Position numbers and translations under genes: made by a program
Assembly (NCBI GenBank): GCA_965214295.1
Contig: OZ243944.1
Span: forward strand, 310,001 to 374,000
Direction: 5' to 3'
Source of the DNA: JAJDUF01 sp965214295
GTDB taxonomy: Bacteria; Chloroflexota; UBA11872; UBA12225; JAJDUF01
DNA: 64,000 nt
The notes under the pieces: model-generated
The model's database searches: none
What the model saw: only the letters and a program-made list of their open reading frames with translations
Told to the model about the DNA's origin: nothing
Shown: piece after piece, positions 25,535 through 33,987 of the stretch
Position numbering within the stretch: the first letter of the stretch is position 1
How the letters are laid out: the number at the start of each line of letters is the position of its first letter

Positions 25535-26343
25535 GCACCATCGGCCATACGCTACCCCCGCTCGTTGACCTCAACTGCTACCTCGGCGAGTGGCCATTTC
25601 GCCGCTATCCCTGCACCACTGTAGATCGCCTGCTCGCCCGCATGGACCGGTTGCGGATCGAGCGCGCCGCCGTGTCCCGCCTGGAGAATGTCTTCTTCAA
25701 GGATTGCCTCGTCGGCAACCGCGAGCTGGCGGCCTTGATCGCACCCCACACCGATCGCTTTATCCCCTTCTATACGGTCAATCCCGCCTTTCCCGGCTGG
25801 GAGGACGATCTGACGATCTGCCAGGAGGAACTGGGGCTGACGCCGGGCGCGGGGGGACTCCAGCTGCACCCGAACTACCATGCCTACGACCTGGCCGGCA
25901 GCGCCGCTGCCGCGCTGCTTGACCGCGCCCAGGACGTCGGTCTGCCAGTTCGTGTCGCCACGGCGCTGGAGGACTCCCGTACCCAACACTGGTTGGTACA
26001 GGTGCCCCCCGTCGCCAACGCCACGCTGGCCAGCGCCATCACCGCCTTCCCTGCCGTTCGCTGGATCGTTGCCGGGCTGCGGACCGACCCCATTCGGAGC
26101 CTGTGGCGCGAGTTGGCGACCTACGAGCCGCTGGAAGTCGTCTTCGACCTCGCGCTCGCGCAGGGACCGCTCGACGAGTGCGCGCTGCTGGTGGAAAGCG
26201 TCGGCGCCGACCGGCTGGTGTTCGGTACCAACCTGCCGCTGACCATCGCGGAGTCGCCGCTGCTGGCGCTCCAATACGCCGACCTGCCGGACACGGTGAA
26301 GGCACGGCTCTGCCGCGACAACGCCCGGCGCTTCCTGACGTGA
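25531..26343 (+). CDS. Amidohydrolase-fold protein lacking the HxH metal motif
   Basis: 270 residues, same fold as the upstream protein: LLARMDRLRIERAAVSRLENVFF, GLQLHPNYHAYDL, VESVGADRLVFGTNLPL, LCRDNARRFL. The N-terminal metal motif that reads DCHVH in its neighbour is DLNCYLG here, and the C-terminal GSD is GTN. So the usual metal ligands are missing. It overlaps the upstream gene by four bases (ATGA). It may be a non-catalytic partner subunit or a domain that uses another chemistry. Confidence 0.75.
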   Translation: MSTIGHTLPPLVDLNCYLGEWPFRRYPCTTVDRLLARMDRLRIERAAVSRLENVFFKDCLVGNRELAALIAPHTDRFIPFYTVNPAFPGWEDDLTICQEELGLTPGAGGLQLHPNYHAYDLAGSAAAALLDRAQDVGLPVRVATALEDSRTQHWLVQVPPVANATLASAITAFPAVRWIVAGLRTDPIRSLWRELATYEPLEVVFDLALAQGPLDECALLVESVGADRLVFGTNLPLTIAESPLLALQYADLPDTVKARLCRDNARRFLT

Positions 26344-26383
26344 CGGTCACGGAGCTACCGCGCCAGCTCACGGGAGAAGAAAA

Positions 26384-26644
26384 TTGAAGTACGAATACCG
26401 GCATGAGCGTATCCAAGCGAGAGTAGATGGCATAGTTTATGGAGGCCCAGGGATAATCAAGCAACAGGTGTATCGCGAGCAAGTCGTGCAGGAGGCCCTC
26501 AATCGCTTAGGCGCAGTTGGCTGGGAGCTAGTGAGTATGGAGCCGGAATGGGTCTACGGGGTAAAGAGTGGGACTGACGGTGCTGTCGCGCCGGAGATCA
26601 TAGAGTGCTGGTACGCGACCTTCAAGCGCCCACGAGAGCAGTAG
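26384..26644 (+). CDS. Small DUF4177-like protein
   Basis: 86 residues with the segment EQVVQEALNRLGAVGWELVSMEPEWVYG, which matches the helix-turn-strand core of DUF4177-type proteins (L-N-x-L-G-x-x-G-W-E-L-V). Function is unknown. It starts at TTG behind GGGAGAAGA, 40 bases after the amidohydrolase pair, so it may be co-transcribed with it. Base composition is lower in GC than the flanking genes. Confidence 0.6.
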   Translation: MKYEYRHERIQARVDGIVYGGPGIIKQQVYREQVVQEALNRLGAVGWELVSMEPEWVYGVKSGTDGAVAPEIIECWYATFKRPREQ

Positions 26645-26695
26645 CCGCAGCCGGCGGATCGGGCGGCACCGGCGGGGCCGGCGTACAATAGGCCC

Positions 26696-27325
26696 GTGTA
26701 CGTCATTGGCCTGACCGGAGCGATAGCCGTCGGGAAGAGCACCGTGGCGCGTATGCTCGCCGCTCAGGGTGCTGTCATCATCGACGGCGATCAGATCGTC
26801 CACCAGTTGTACGCTGCCGACTGCGCGCTCGTCGCCCGGGTCGCCGAGCGTTTTGGCCCCGCCATCATCGCTCCCGACGGTTCCCTGGATCGCGCGGCGC
26901 TGGGCCGCACGGTCTTCCCGGATCCGGCGGCGCTCGCGGCCCTCGAAACGCTGGTCCATCCTTACGTGCTCGCCGAGCAGGAGCAGCTATTGGCGCGGGC
27001 ACAGCGCGAGGGTCGCGCCGTCGCCGTACTGGATGCCGTGAAGCTCGTCGAGTCCGGGGCCGGGCGACTGGTGGACGAGCTATGGATTGTCACCGCGCCC
27101 CCAGCCGCCCAGCGGCGCCGTCTGCAGGACCGCGGCCTCGCTGCCGCCGCCATCGCCGCCCGCCTGGCTGCCCAACAGCCCTGGGAGGACAAGGCACACC
27201 GGTTCCTGCAAGAGCCGCCGCCGCGCCCGGTCGTCCTCCTGGACAATGGCGGCACGCCGGTTGAGCTGGCGCGGCAAGTGGAGCGCCTGTGGCGCGATCA
27301 GTGGCCCGTGGCCAGTGGTCAGTAG
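26696..27325 (+). CDS. coaE: Dephospho-CoA kinase
   Basis: 209 residues. It catalyses the last step of coenzyme A synthesis, ATP-dependent phosphorylation of the 3'-hydroxyl of dephospho-CoA, in the cytoplasm. The P-loop GLTGAIAVGKST is at residues 5-16. IIDGDQIVHQLY holds the conserved Asp that acts as base, and VLDAVKLVESG plus WIVTAPPAAQRRRLQDRG form the lid and adenine region. The start is GTG. A TACAAT -10-like hexamer lies only 8 bases before it, so the mRNA may be nearly leaderless. It faces a convergent PHP gene. Confidence 0.9.
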   Translation: MYVIGLTGAIAVGKSTVARMLAAQGAVIIDGDQIVHQLYAADCALVARVAERFGPAIIAPDGSLDRAALGRTVFPDPAALAALETLVHPYVLAEQEQLLARAQREGRAVAVLDAVKLVESGAGRLVDELWIVTAPPAAQRRRLQDRGLAAAAIAARLAAQQPWEDKAHRFLQEPPPRPVVLLDNGGTPVELARQVERLWRDQWPVASGQ

Positions 27326-27402
27326 CCCGGCTACTGACGGTGAGGGAGTGCATCGCACCTCCCAACCCTGGAGCGCAAGCGCCGGGGGAGGTCCAACTGC
27401 TG

Positions 27403-28311
27403 TCAAGCGCCGTGTCGCCGCGCCCGTGCCGCCTCCAGCGCCGGCACAACTGAGGAGGGGATACTGGTCCCGCCCAGGACGTATTGGGGCAGAACCTCCG
27501 CACCGTGGAAGTCGCTCCCGCCGGTAGCGATCAGGCCGTGTCGCCGAGCCACCGCGTGCAGCTCGGCAACCTGCGCGGGCGTATAGTCGCCGTAGTAGAC
27601 CTCCAGACCGTCGAGTCCCGCAGCGACGAGCCGGCGTAAAAAGGGATCGAGGTCGGGAATCAGCGGCGAGAGCGGATGGGCCACGACAGCAACACCACCG
27701 GCCCCGTGGATCAACTCGATCGCCTCCGCCGGGGTCGGCGTCGGGCGATCCACGTATGCCGGCCGGCCCTCCCCGATGTACCCCTCAAAGGCCTCCGCCA
27801 CCGTTTCGACGTACCCGCGCTCGACCATCGCCCGTGCGATGTGCGGCCGGCCGACGGATCCGCCAGCCAACTGCTCGATCCGCTCCCAACGCAGTGGCAA
27901 GCCGAGCGTGGCCAACCGCTCGACCATCGCCCGGCCGCGGTCGGTGCGCCCTAGCCGCAGCTCGCGCAGCCGACTGACCAGGCCCGGCTCGGTGATGGCC
28001 ACGAAATAGCCCAACATGTGGCACTCCACCGGGTCCGGGGCCGTACTCAGCTCCACACCGGGGATCACTGTCAAGGAGCCACGCTTGGCCGCGGCCGCCG
28101 TCGCTTCGGCCACACCGTCGGTTGTGTCGTGATCGGTGATGGCGATGGTGTGCAGGCCGCTGGCGGCGGCGGCCGCGACGAGAGCACTTGGCGTCAGGAG
28201 GCCATCGGAGGCCGTCGTATGCAGGTGGAGGTCAACCTCCCCGACTGGGGCCACCGCTACCGACTCCGCGCACGGGTCGGCCTGTAAGGCTGCATTGTCG
28301 CGACTACTCAT
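27403..28311 (-). CDS. PHP domain phosphoesterase
   Basis: 302 residues of the PHP superfamily, closest in layout to 3',5'-nucleotide phosphatases / RNase AM-type enzymes (YciV). Metal-binding motifs in order are VDLHLHTTASDG, AITDHDTTDG, IPGVELSTA, GRPHIARAMV, VAVVAHPLSP and GGSDFHG. They hydrolyse phosphomonoesters such as 3'-phosphoadenosine 5'-phosphate or 5' ends of short RNAs. Its ATG overlaps the stop codon of spoVS (28308-28311), so the two are translationally coupled. Confidence 0.85.
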   Translation of the reverse strand: MSSRDNAALQADPCAESVAVAPVGEVDLHLHTTASDGLLTPSALVAAAAASGLHTIAITDHDTTDGVAEATAAAAKRGSLTVIPGVELSTAPDPVECHMLGYFVAITEPGLVSRLRELRLGRTDRGRAMVERLATLGLPLRWERIEQLAGGSVGRPHIARAMVERGYVETVAEAFEGYIGEGRPAYVDRPTPTPAEAIELIHGAGGVAVVAHPLSPLIPDLDPFLRRLVAAGLDGLEVYYGDYTPAQVAELHAVARRHGLIATGGSDFHGAEVLPQYVLGGTSIPSSVVPALEAARARRHGA

Positions 28312-28568
28312 CGTGGCTCTACGATCAGCTTCATTGCCGTCCGCTCCTCATTATTGACACGCACGTCCACAAAAGCCGGCACGCAAACTATATCCATGCC
28401 GGCCGGCGCCAGATACCCGCGCGCGATGGCCACCGCCTTGATCGCTTGGTTGATGGCGCCGGCACCGATGGCCTGCACCTCGGCGCGACCGGAATCGCGG
28501 ATCACCCCGGCGATTGCGCCGGCCACCGCGCTCGGCTTCGACTGCGACGATACCTTCAGGACCCGCAC
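28308..28568 (-). CDS. spoVS: Stage V sporulation protein S
   Basis: 86 residues, the full length of SpoVS: VLKVSSQSKPSAVAGAIAGVIRDSG, AIGAGAINQAIKAVAIARGYL and a C-terminal strand ERTAMKLIVEP. SpoVS belongs to the ALBA-like fold and occurs in spore formers and in many non-sporulating bacteria, including Chloroflexota and Thermus, where it is thought to bind nucleic acid or regulate. It starts at GTG behind AGGAAAGG. The coupled downstream PHP phosphoesterase is notable because both could act on nucleic acids. Confidence 0.88.
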   Translation of the reverse strand: MRVLKVSSQSKPSAVAGAIAGVIRDSGRAEVQAIGAGAINQAIKAVAIARGYLAPAGMDIVCVPAFVDVRVNNEERTAMKLIVEPR

Positions 28569-28794
28569 GGACCTTTCCTACCCCTCATCGCCGGCCCACC
28601 GGCCGCGCGGCAGCCCGCCGTGAGCTGCTCTATCCTGGTCCCCACGCGATCCTCCTACAGGACACTACCAGCCTGGATCGCCCTCGGCGGCGCTGCCCCG
28701 GTGAATAATCCTGGCTAGTGTAGCCCTCGCGTCCTGGCGCGGCAATCCGCGCTGGCGCTCGCACCCGCGCTAAGACGGTGCCGGCCGCCACCGA
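28569..28794. other. Intergenic stretch without identified features
   Basis: About 226 bases upstream of spoVS. It probably contains the spoVS promoter, but I see no convincing -35/-10 pair. No coding frame with a plausible start is seen. Confidence 0.5.
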
Positions 28795-28804
28795 CTGCGA
28801 TCAG

Positions 28805-28890
28805 AGGGCCTTTCCAAAGTCGCCGCCAAACTGGTCATTCTGAGTGGAGAGACCCTTCGCTCCGCTCAGAATGACCAGTGGAAAAGCCCT
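28805..28890. mobile_element. MITE-like element, GGGCCTTTCC family, copy B
   Basis: An 86-base element with ends AGGGCCTTTCC and GGAAAAGCCCT and an interior TCATTCTGAG...CTCAGAATGA inverted repeat. It is flanked by a perfect 10-base direct repeat, CTGCGATCAG, at 28795-28804 and 28892-28901. That is the best-preserved target duplication of this family in the window. Non-coding. Confidence 0.72.
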
Positions 28891-28956
28891 GCTGCGATCA
28901 GTCTTGCGCTTGACTGGCCCCGCACCAGCGCATAGGATGAGGAGGCGTGTCGAAGG

Positions 28957-29514
28957 ATGTATTCGGTGAGGTCGAAGAAAAAGCGCCCGTCGCCATCGTC
29001 GGATTCCGAGCACGGCTTCATGCAAATCGGCGAGCTTGCCGACCGAATGGGGGTGACTCAGCGCACCCTCCGCTACTACGAATCAATCGGATTGCTCGAT
29101 CCCTCCGGCCGCATGGAAGGCGGCTTCCGCCTCTACTCGGCTACGGACGGGCATCGCCTGGAGCGGATCATCGAGTTGAAGCGCCTGCTCGGCGTGCCCC
29201 TGTCGCTCATCAAGGAGATCGTAGAGGCCGAGGAGCTACTCCAGCAATTGCGCGCGGAGCGGCGATCAACCGACGACCTAGTAGCCAAACGGGCCAGCCT
29301 GGAAAAGGCGATGGGGATTATCGAAGCGCAAGTCGGCCTTGTGCAAGAGCGCATGAGCGCCATGCAGCAGCTCCAAGACCGCTATCAGCGCCGCCTCAAG
29401 CGGACCCGCGCCCGCCTCGCCCGCCTGGATACGCACCTCGCCGAGCAGGCGGGCCAGCCCTCCGGCGCTAAGAGGGTGTGCGAAAAGGGGCGCTCCAACC
29501 CTCCTCTCCCTTGA
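28957..29514 (+). CDS. MerR family transcriptional regulator
   Basis: 185 residues. After a basic 20-residue leader comes the winged-helix DNA-binding domain MQIGELADRMGVTQRTLRYYESIGLLDPSGR, then GFRLYSATDGHRLERIIELKRLLGVPLSLI and a long dimerisation coiled coil (about 85-165). There is no Cys cluster, so metal sensing is unlikely. The last 13-16 residues (RVCEKGRSNPPLP) are encoded by the left end of an inserted inverted-repeat element, which also supplies the stop codon. The original C-terminus has therefore been replaced. Confidence 0.85.
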   Translation: MYSVRSKKKRPSPSSDSEHGFMQIGELADRMGVTQRTLRYYESIGLLDPSGRMEGGFRLYSATDGHRLERIIELKRLLGVPLSLIKEIVEAEELLQQLRAERRSTDDLVAKRASLEKAMGIIEAQVGLVQERMSAMQQLQDRYQRRLKRTRARLARLDTHLAEQAGQPSGAKRVCEKGRSNPPLP

Positions 29515-29601
29515 TGGGAGCGGATTGAGGTGCGGGTGATTACTACGGCCCCCCATCCCAGCCTGCTCCCGCAAGGAGAGCAGGGGCTTTTCACACAGGC
29601 T
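29473..29601. mobile_element. MITE-like element overlapping the 3' end of the merR gene
   Basis: Imperfect terminal inverted repeats (left AGGGTGTGCGAAAAG, right complement AGCCTGTGTGAAAAG) bound 129 bases. They are flanked by a perfect direct repeat CTAAG at 29468-29472 and 29602-29606. A CTAR-type target duplication is a property of IS5-family elements, so mobilisation by such a transposase is inferred. It holds internal palindromes but no gene. Confidence 0.65.
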
Positions 29602-29608
29602 CTAAGAC

Positions 29609-29857
29609 CTAGTCGCCGAGGCGCTTCTGCACGTACTCCACGGCATTCCCGACCGTGCGGATAGCCTGCGAGTCCTCGTCCGGGATCTCTACGCCGTACT
29701 CGTCCTCGAAGGCCATAATCAACTCGACCAGGTCCAGCGAATCCGCCTTGAGGTCGTCCACGAACGAGGTTTCCTCGGTAATCTGCCCAGCATCAACCTT
29801 GAGCGTGGCGGCAATGACTTCAGCGATGCGCTCAAAGGTCACAGTCGTGTCACTCAT
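29609..29857 (-). CDS. acpP: Acyl carrier protein
   Basis: 82 residues, typical size and charge. The phosphopantetheine attachment site is S40 in LKADSLDLVELIMAFEDEYGVEIPDED. It carries acyl chains as thioesters in fatty-acid synthesis in the cytoplasm. The ATG at 29857 gives the usual family start; upstream codons in the same frame have no ribosome-binding site. No fab genes are adjacent, which is less common, so it is transcribed on its own. Confidence 0.92.
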   Translation of the reverse strand: MSDTTVTFERIAEVIAATLKVDAGQITEETSFVDDLKADSLDLVELIMAFEDEYGVEIPDEDSQAIRTVGNAVEYVQKRLGD

Positions 29858-30113
29858 CAGCGCTAATCCTCTCTCCAGTAGGTGTGGGTAGGCGCCCGCC
29901 ATTATACACGCCGACACGCCGCCGGTCTGCAGCCAGCTATCCCGGCGTACCTACCCCTCCCAACACCCGGACTGCCGCGTATCCGTACTCCCGCTCTATC
30001 ACCCCGTCATCCCCCCACCCCACGCTCCCCCGCTCCGTCGTGAGACGGGCCATCCCCTCCCCCGACCCAAGCGCCGGGGGAGGGCTAAGGCGAGGGCCAC
30101 TGACCGCTGACCG
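29858..30113. other. Intergenic region between acpP and the class III aminotransferase
   Basis: About 256 bases, C-rich on the plus strand. It contains short degenerate copies of CCCCTCTCC/GGGGGAGGG-type repeat material but no coding frame I can support. The promoter of acpP should be near 29870-29930, but it cannot be assigned. Confidence 0.4.
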
Positions 30114-31427
30114 CTAACGGCCGCGCCCGGCCCCGATACCCACTTGCTGGCTTCTTACGCGCTGCCGCCCGTCCATTGTGCTCGCCGCGCCGTGGAACCC
30201 CGCCCTGTACAGCGTCTTGAACGCCTCGCGGCACACGGCGACAGTCTCGGCAACGTCCTCCGCAGTGTGCGCGAGCGTCACGTTGTTCAGGCCACCGCGC
30301 CGCAGTAGCACCCCGCGCCGGGCGCACTCGGCCAGCAGCATGAACCAAGCCTTGTCCTGGCATTCGCGCGGAACGTCGAGGCGCATCGCGGCCATCGAGG
30401 CATAGCCGCTGCTGCGGAACGGCACACCGATCTCATCTGCGGCGGCGTTCAAGCCGTCCATCAGCTGCCGGCCGGTCCGCCACAGGTGCCCGACCACGTC
30501 CCGCTCCCGATACTCGCGCACGACGGCGGTACACGCCGCCAACGACAGCGCCTCACCCCCGAACGTGATGCTGATGAGGAGGTGCTCGGCAACGGACATC
30601 ACCTCGCGCCGCCCGACCACCGCCGCGAGCGGCATCCCGTTCGCCATCCCCTTGGCAAACACGGCCAGGTCCGGGACTACCCCGTGGTACTCCTGAGCGC
30701 CGCCTGTTGCCAGGCGAAACCCGGTGACGATCTCGTCGTAGATCAGCAGCGCGCCGTGCGCGTGCGCCAAGTCCCGCACGGCCGCGAGGTAGCCGGCCTC
30801 GGCCTCGGCCTCATACGGCATCCCCAAGCAGACGGCGGCCACTGCGCCGCGATGCTCCGCCAGCAAACGCTCGACCGCGCTGGCGTCACCGAACGGAAAC
30901 GACAGCACATAGTCGCTCAAGGCCGGCGGCACCGCCCCGTCCTGGCCGGCCGACCACGTATCGGGCCAGCCCCGATAGCCGCAGTTGAGGATGACGTGCC
31001 GCCCGGTCGCGCCACGGGCGATACGCGCCGCCGCCGCCGTGGCCTCACCACCGCCCTTGAAGAACCGCACCTGCTCGGCGCAGGGGATGACCTGCGTGAG
31101 GGCACGGGCGGCCGTCACCTCGGCCGGCCACAGTAACCCGGAAATCGTGCCGCGGTCCAGTTGGGCACGAATGGCCGCCGTGACCGCCGGGTAGTCGTAG
31201 CCGAGCGAGATCGGACCGAGTCCGTTGACGTAATCGAGATACTCGTTCCCATCCACGTCCCGGATGCGGGCACCCTTGGCGCGGGCGGCGTAGATCGGAT
31301 ACTGCCCGAAGGCGTAGTTCACCGGCCGCTTGCTGTTGGTCTGCGTCCCCCCAGGGATCAGCTCCACCGCCTCATCCCACAGCCGCAACGATTCCGCGAG
31401 GTCCAAACGCCGCTCAACCACGGTCAT
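30114..31427 (-). CDS. Class III PLP aminotransferase (glutamate-1-semialdehyde aminomutase-like)
   Basis: 437 residues of the class III aminotransferase family, most like HemL and related aminomutases: IPGGTQTNSKRPVNYAFGQYP, VNGLGPISLGYDYP, FFKGGGEATAAAARIARGATGR, LLIYDEIVTGFRLATGGAQE and the PLP-binding Lys in AVFAKGMANGMPLAA. It is followed downstream by no haem genes. A neighbouring DegT-type aminotransferase and polysaccharide deacetylase suggest a sugar or surface-polysaccharide role rather than tetrapyrrole synthesis. AAAGGAG precedes the ATG. Confidence 0.82.
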   Translation of the reverse strand: MTVVERRLDLAESLRLWDEAVELIPGGTQTNSKRPVNYAFGQYPIYAARAKGARIRDVDGNEYLDYVNGLGPISLGYDYPAVTAAIRAQLDRGTISGLLWPAEVTAARALTQVIPCAEQVRFFKGGGEATAAAARIARGATGRHVILNCGYRGWPDTWSAGQDGAVPPALSDYVLSFPFGDASAVERLLAEHRGAVAAVCLGMPYEAEAEAGYLAAVRDLAHAHGALLIYDEIVTGFRLATGGAQEYHGVVPDLAVFAKGMANGMPLAAVVGRREVMSVAEHLLISITFGGEALSLAACTAVVREYRERDVVGHLWRTGRQLMDGLNAAADEIGVPFRSSGYASMAAMRLDVPRECQDKAWFMLLAECARRGVLLRRGGLNNVTLAHTAEDVAETVAVCREAFKTLYRAGFHGAASTMDGRQRVRSQQVGIGAGRGR

Positions 31428-31505
31428 GGAGCACTCCTTTGCGCTGTCTTCCAGCTAGTGCCGGCCGGCCGGCCGGACCCAGTCCTCAACGCACCGGGAG
31501 GCGGC

Positions 31506-32783
31506 TCAGACCTCTACCCGACGCAACTCGTCTTGGCTCGCCCATAGCTTGCCAATAGCGGCGAGGATGCGGTCCATATCGCTGCGTGGACCGAGAAAGA
31601 GGCGGTGCTGCAACGAACACGCCTCGGTCGCGTAGATGCGCTCGGTCTCCAGGCAATCCATTCGCCTGAAGTCTACAGCCTTTGCCGAGTTCGGGGTTGC
31701 AGATGGATGCCCTTTGTCCCCGACCGCTATCCGCCCGGCAAAGAGCGGGTGCTGGTACAACGGCTGGGTATGGCCGGCGCCGCAGGGTAGGCCTTCAGCG
31801 TTGAGTGCCTGTCGGAACTGAACGCAGGTGACGCCGTTCCAGCGCTCGGGCAGGAACTTGAAGTGCCAGAAGTAAAAGCCCCAGCGGGTCACGCGCGGGT
31901 CTCGCCAGAGCGGCGCCACCCCCGGGATTTCCGCCAGACGGTTGGCCAGATAGCTCGCGTTCCGCTCGCGGACCTCCGTCTGTGCGGCCAGGCGTGTCAG
32001 TTGGGCGAGGCCCATCGCCCCTTGCCATTCCGTCATGCGGAGATTAGTAGCGGGCACGTGGAACTCATCAAACCGGCGGCCGCGAACGCGACCGATATGG
32101 TGATAGGAATAGGCGCGCTCCGCCAGGGCGGCATCATTTGTCAGCACCATGCCGCCCTCGCCTGTGGTAAGCGTCTTGCCCATCTGGAAGCTAAAGGCCC
32201 CAACGTCTCCGAGCGCGCCAGTACCGACGCCCTGCCACTGCGAGCCATGCGAGTGGGCGCAGTCGGAGACGATAGCGAGGTCGTGCCGGTGGCCGAGCGC
32301 ATTGAGGGCCTCCATGTCGCAGGGCATACCGCCGTAGTCCACGGCAACGATGGCCCGGGTGCGGGGCGTGATGGCCGCAGCAGCCGCCTGCGGAGCAATG
32401 GTGTAGTTGCGTGGGTCCACGTCCACGATAATGGGCACCGCATTGACCAGCAGCACCGCCGTAGCCGAAGCGACAAAGGTGGCCGCCGGCACCAACACCT
32501 CGTCACCGGCTCCGACACCCACGGCTTTGAGCGCACATTCCAGCGCCGCCGTGCCATTCGTGACCGCGACGGCGTGCTCCGCATCCTGGAAGCGCGCGAA
32601 GGCCGCCTCGAACTGCCCAACCTTGGCGGTGCTATCATCCTCGTAGCCACCACGCCACCACCGCCCGCTGGTCAGGACTTCATGCAGCAGCCGCTCCTCC
32701 AGCTCCCCAAAGATGGGCCAGGACTTACCCAGTGGTCCCTGTACGGCCGGATCGCCACCGTGAATAGCCAATTGAGCGGACAT
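31506..32783 (-). CDS. DegT/DnrJ/EryC1/StrS family aminotransferase
   Basis: 425 residues, a sugar aminotransferase-type PLP enzyme. Key features are TNGTAALECALKAVGVGAGDEVLVPAATF in the N-terminal half, the cofactor-binding Asp in IVSDCAHSHG (D174) and the Schiff-base Lys in FQMGKTLTTGEGG (K203). This family transaminates nucleotide-linked keto-sugars for lipopolysaccharide, antibiotic or glycoprotein sugars. AAGGAGACC precedes the ATG. It is encoded immediately upstream of the class III aminotransferase in the same direction (78-base gap), so the two are likely one operon. Confidence 0.88.
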   Translation of the reverse strand: MSAQLAIHGGDPAVQGPLGKSWPIFGELEERLLHEVLTSGRWWRGGYEDDSTAKVGQFEAAFARFQDAEHAVAVTNGTAALECALKAVGVGAGDEVLVPAATFVASATAVLLVNAVPIIVDVDPRNYTIAPQAAAAAITPRTRAIVAVDYGGMPCDMEALNALGHRHDLAIVSDCAHSHGSQWQGVGTGALGDVGAFSFQMGKTLTTGEGGMVLTNDAALAERAYSYHHIGRVRGRRFDEFHVPATNLRMTEWQGAMGLAQLTRLAAQTEVRERNASYLANRLAEIPGVAPLWRDPRVTRWGFYFWHFKFLPERWNGVTCVQFRQALNAEGLPCGAGHTQPLYQHPLFAGRIAVGDKGHPSATPNSAKAVDFRRMDCLETERIYATEACSLQHRLFLGPRSDMDRILAAIGKLWASQDELRRVEV

Positions 32784-32844
32784 AGTGGTCTCCTTGTCAC
32801 CAAGGCTCCGCCGACAGCCGCGGGGGCGCTTGCGAAGGACGCTC

Positions 32845-33633
32845 CTACACGCGGTCGCCCCGCTGCGCTCGCCACGCGACTACCCGCCGGGCCACCGTCG
32901 CGACCGGCGCCATCCACAGATGCTGTTGTTGCTCCTGTAGGAGTGAGCAAAGCTGACGCAGGTCCGCCTCCGTATGGTGTCGCCGCCGGGTGCCAATCCC
33001 ATGCATCGTGAGGATCACCCAGGCGCCGGGCAGTCGCGGTTCCACGACCTGTTGCCGGAGCCGGTCTACGCTCACCATCTCGACGGGCCACGACCAGAGA
33101 TAGTGCAGGTCGCAGGTGGCCGGGTGGTTCCCCGGAAACTCACCCAGCCCCCGGCCGGCAATGAAATGCCGCGCGATCACCGGGACATAGCTCCGGCGTG
33201 TGGGACCCTCCCCGACATGCTCGTGGTAGCACGGGTAGCAGAAGCTCCGCCGCTGCCCCGGTGGGAGCGGCAGAACAGCCTGGAGCCGCCGCTCGGCCTC
33301 CAGCACGTCGGTTTCGACATCGGCCAGAGTCCACTGTTCGAGCACCGGGCGACCCGGATCAGCCTCCGTGCCCAACGCGCGTGAGCACGTGTGGCTGAGT
33401 GAGTGGTTGCCGACCTCGTGACCCGCCGCTTGCACGGCCTGCCAGGGCGCGAGTTGGGCACGCCATTCCGCCTCGGTGTCGCCACGGGGATTGACGTAGA
33501 ACGTGGCACGCAAGCCGCACTCGGCCAGCAGCGGCGCCACGCAGTCGAGGTGCGACGGATGGCCATCGTCGAAAGTCAACGACACCGCACTGGCACAGCC
33601 GTCAGGCCACGGCATCGGGTCCGGTTGCTTCAT
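32845..33633 (-). CDS. Polysaccharide deacetylase family protein
   Basis: 262 residues with the NodB homology fold (CE4 family). Motif 1 is SLTFDDGHPSH (catalytic base and metal Asp), motif 2 is GHEVGNHSLSHT (metal-binding His pair), and FCYPCYHEH and LTMHGIG are the later motifs. It removes N- or O-acetyl groups from carbohydrate. No signal peptide is visible, so it may act on a cytoplasmic sugar. It is upstream of and co-directional with the two aminotransferase genes, about 60 bases away. Confidence 0.83.
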   Translation of the reverse strand: MKQPDPMPWPDGCASAVSLTFDDGHPSHLDCVAPLLAECGLRATFYVNPRGDTEAEWRAQLAPWQAVQAAGHEVGNHSLSHTCSRALGTEADPGRPVLEQWTLADVETDVLEAERRLQAVLPLPPGQRRSFCYPCYHEHVGEGPTRRSYVPVIARHFIAGRGLGEFPGNHPATCDLHYLWSWPVEMVSVDRLRQQVVEPRLPGAWVILTMHGIGTRRRHHTEADLRQLCSLLQEQQQHLWMAPVATVARRVVAWRAQRGDRV

Positions 33634-33827
33634 CTCTTGCTCAGTATGTGGTGTGATTCCGATGTTGGACCAGCCGCCGGCAGAACATGGTTGCCATCCG
33701 ATGTGCTCAAGTCAAAGCCACGACGCCGCAGGCTTGGCGGCCCCCTCCGCCCGCCACACCTTAGCATCTCCCACGGCCTCACCAGTCATCCCCACGGCCC
33801 CACCGTCGGTCCTACCTCTCTCCCGCC

Positions 33828-33847
33828 ATTCCCGCGCACGCGGGAAT
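33828..33847. repeat. REP-like palindrome
   Basis: ATTCCCGCGCACGCGGGAAT, an 8-base stem with a four-base loop, followed by CCACGTCC and a G-rich tract. The same arrangement, with a decayed stem, occurs at 44235-44300. It lies in the 354-base gap (33634-33987) between divergent genes, which otherwise holds no coding frame. Confidence 0.65.
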
Positions 33848-33987
33848 CCACGTCCCCCGGCGTAGCGGGGGGACTAGAGGGGAGCGGAGCCTGCTAGAGC
33901 AAGCACCCCTGCCCCCTACACTTGCCCCCGCCTGCCCGCCGTGCTACCGTCGTCTTGTCACAGCACCGGTCCGAGGCGGAGGGAGAC

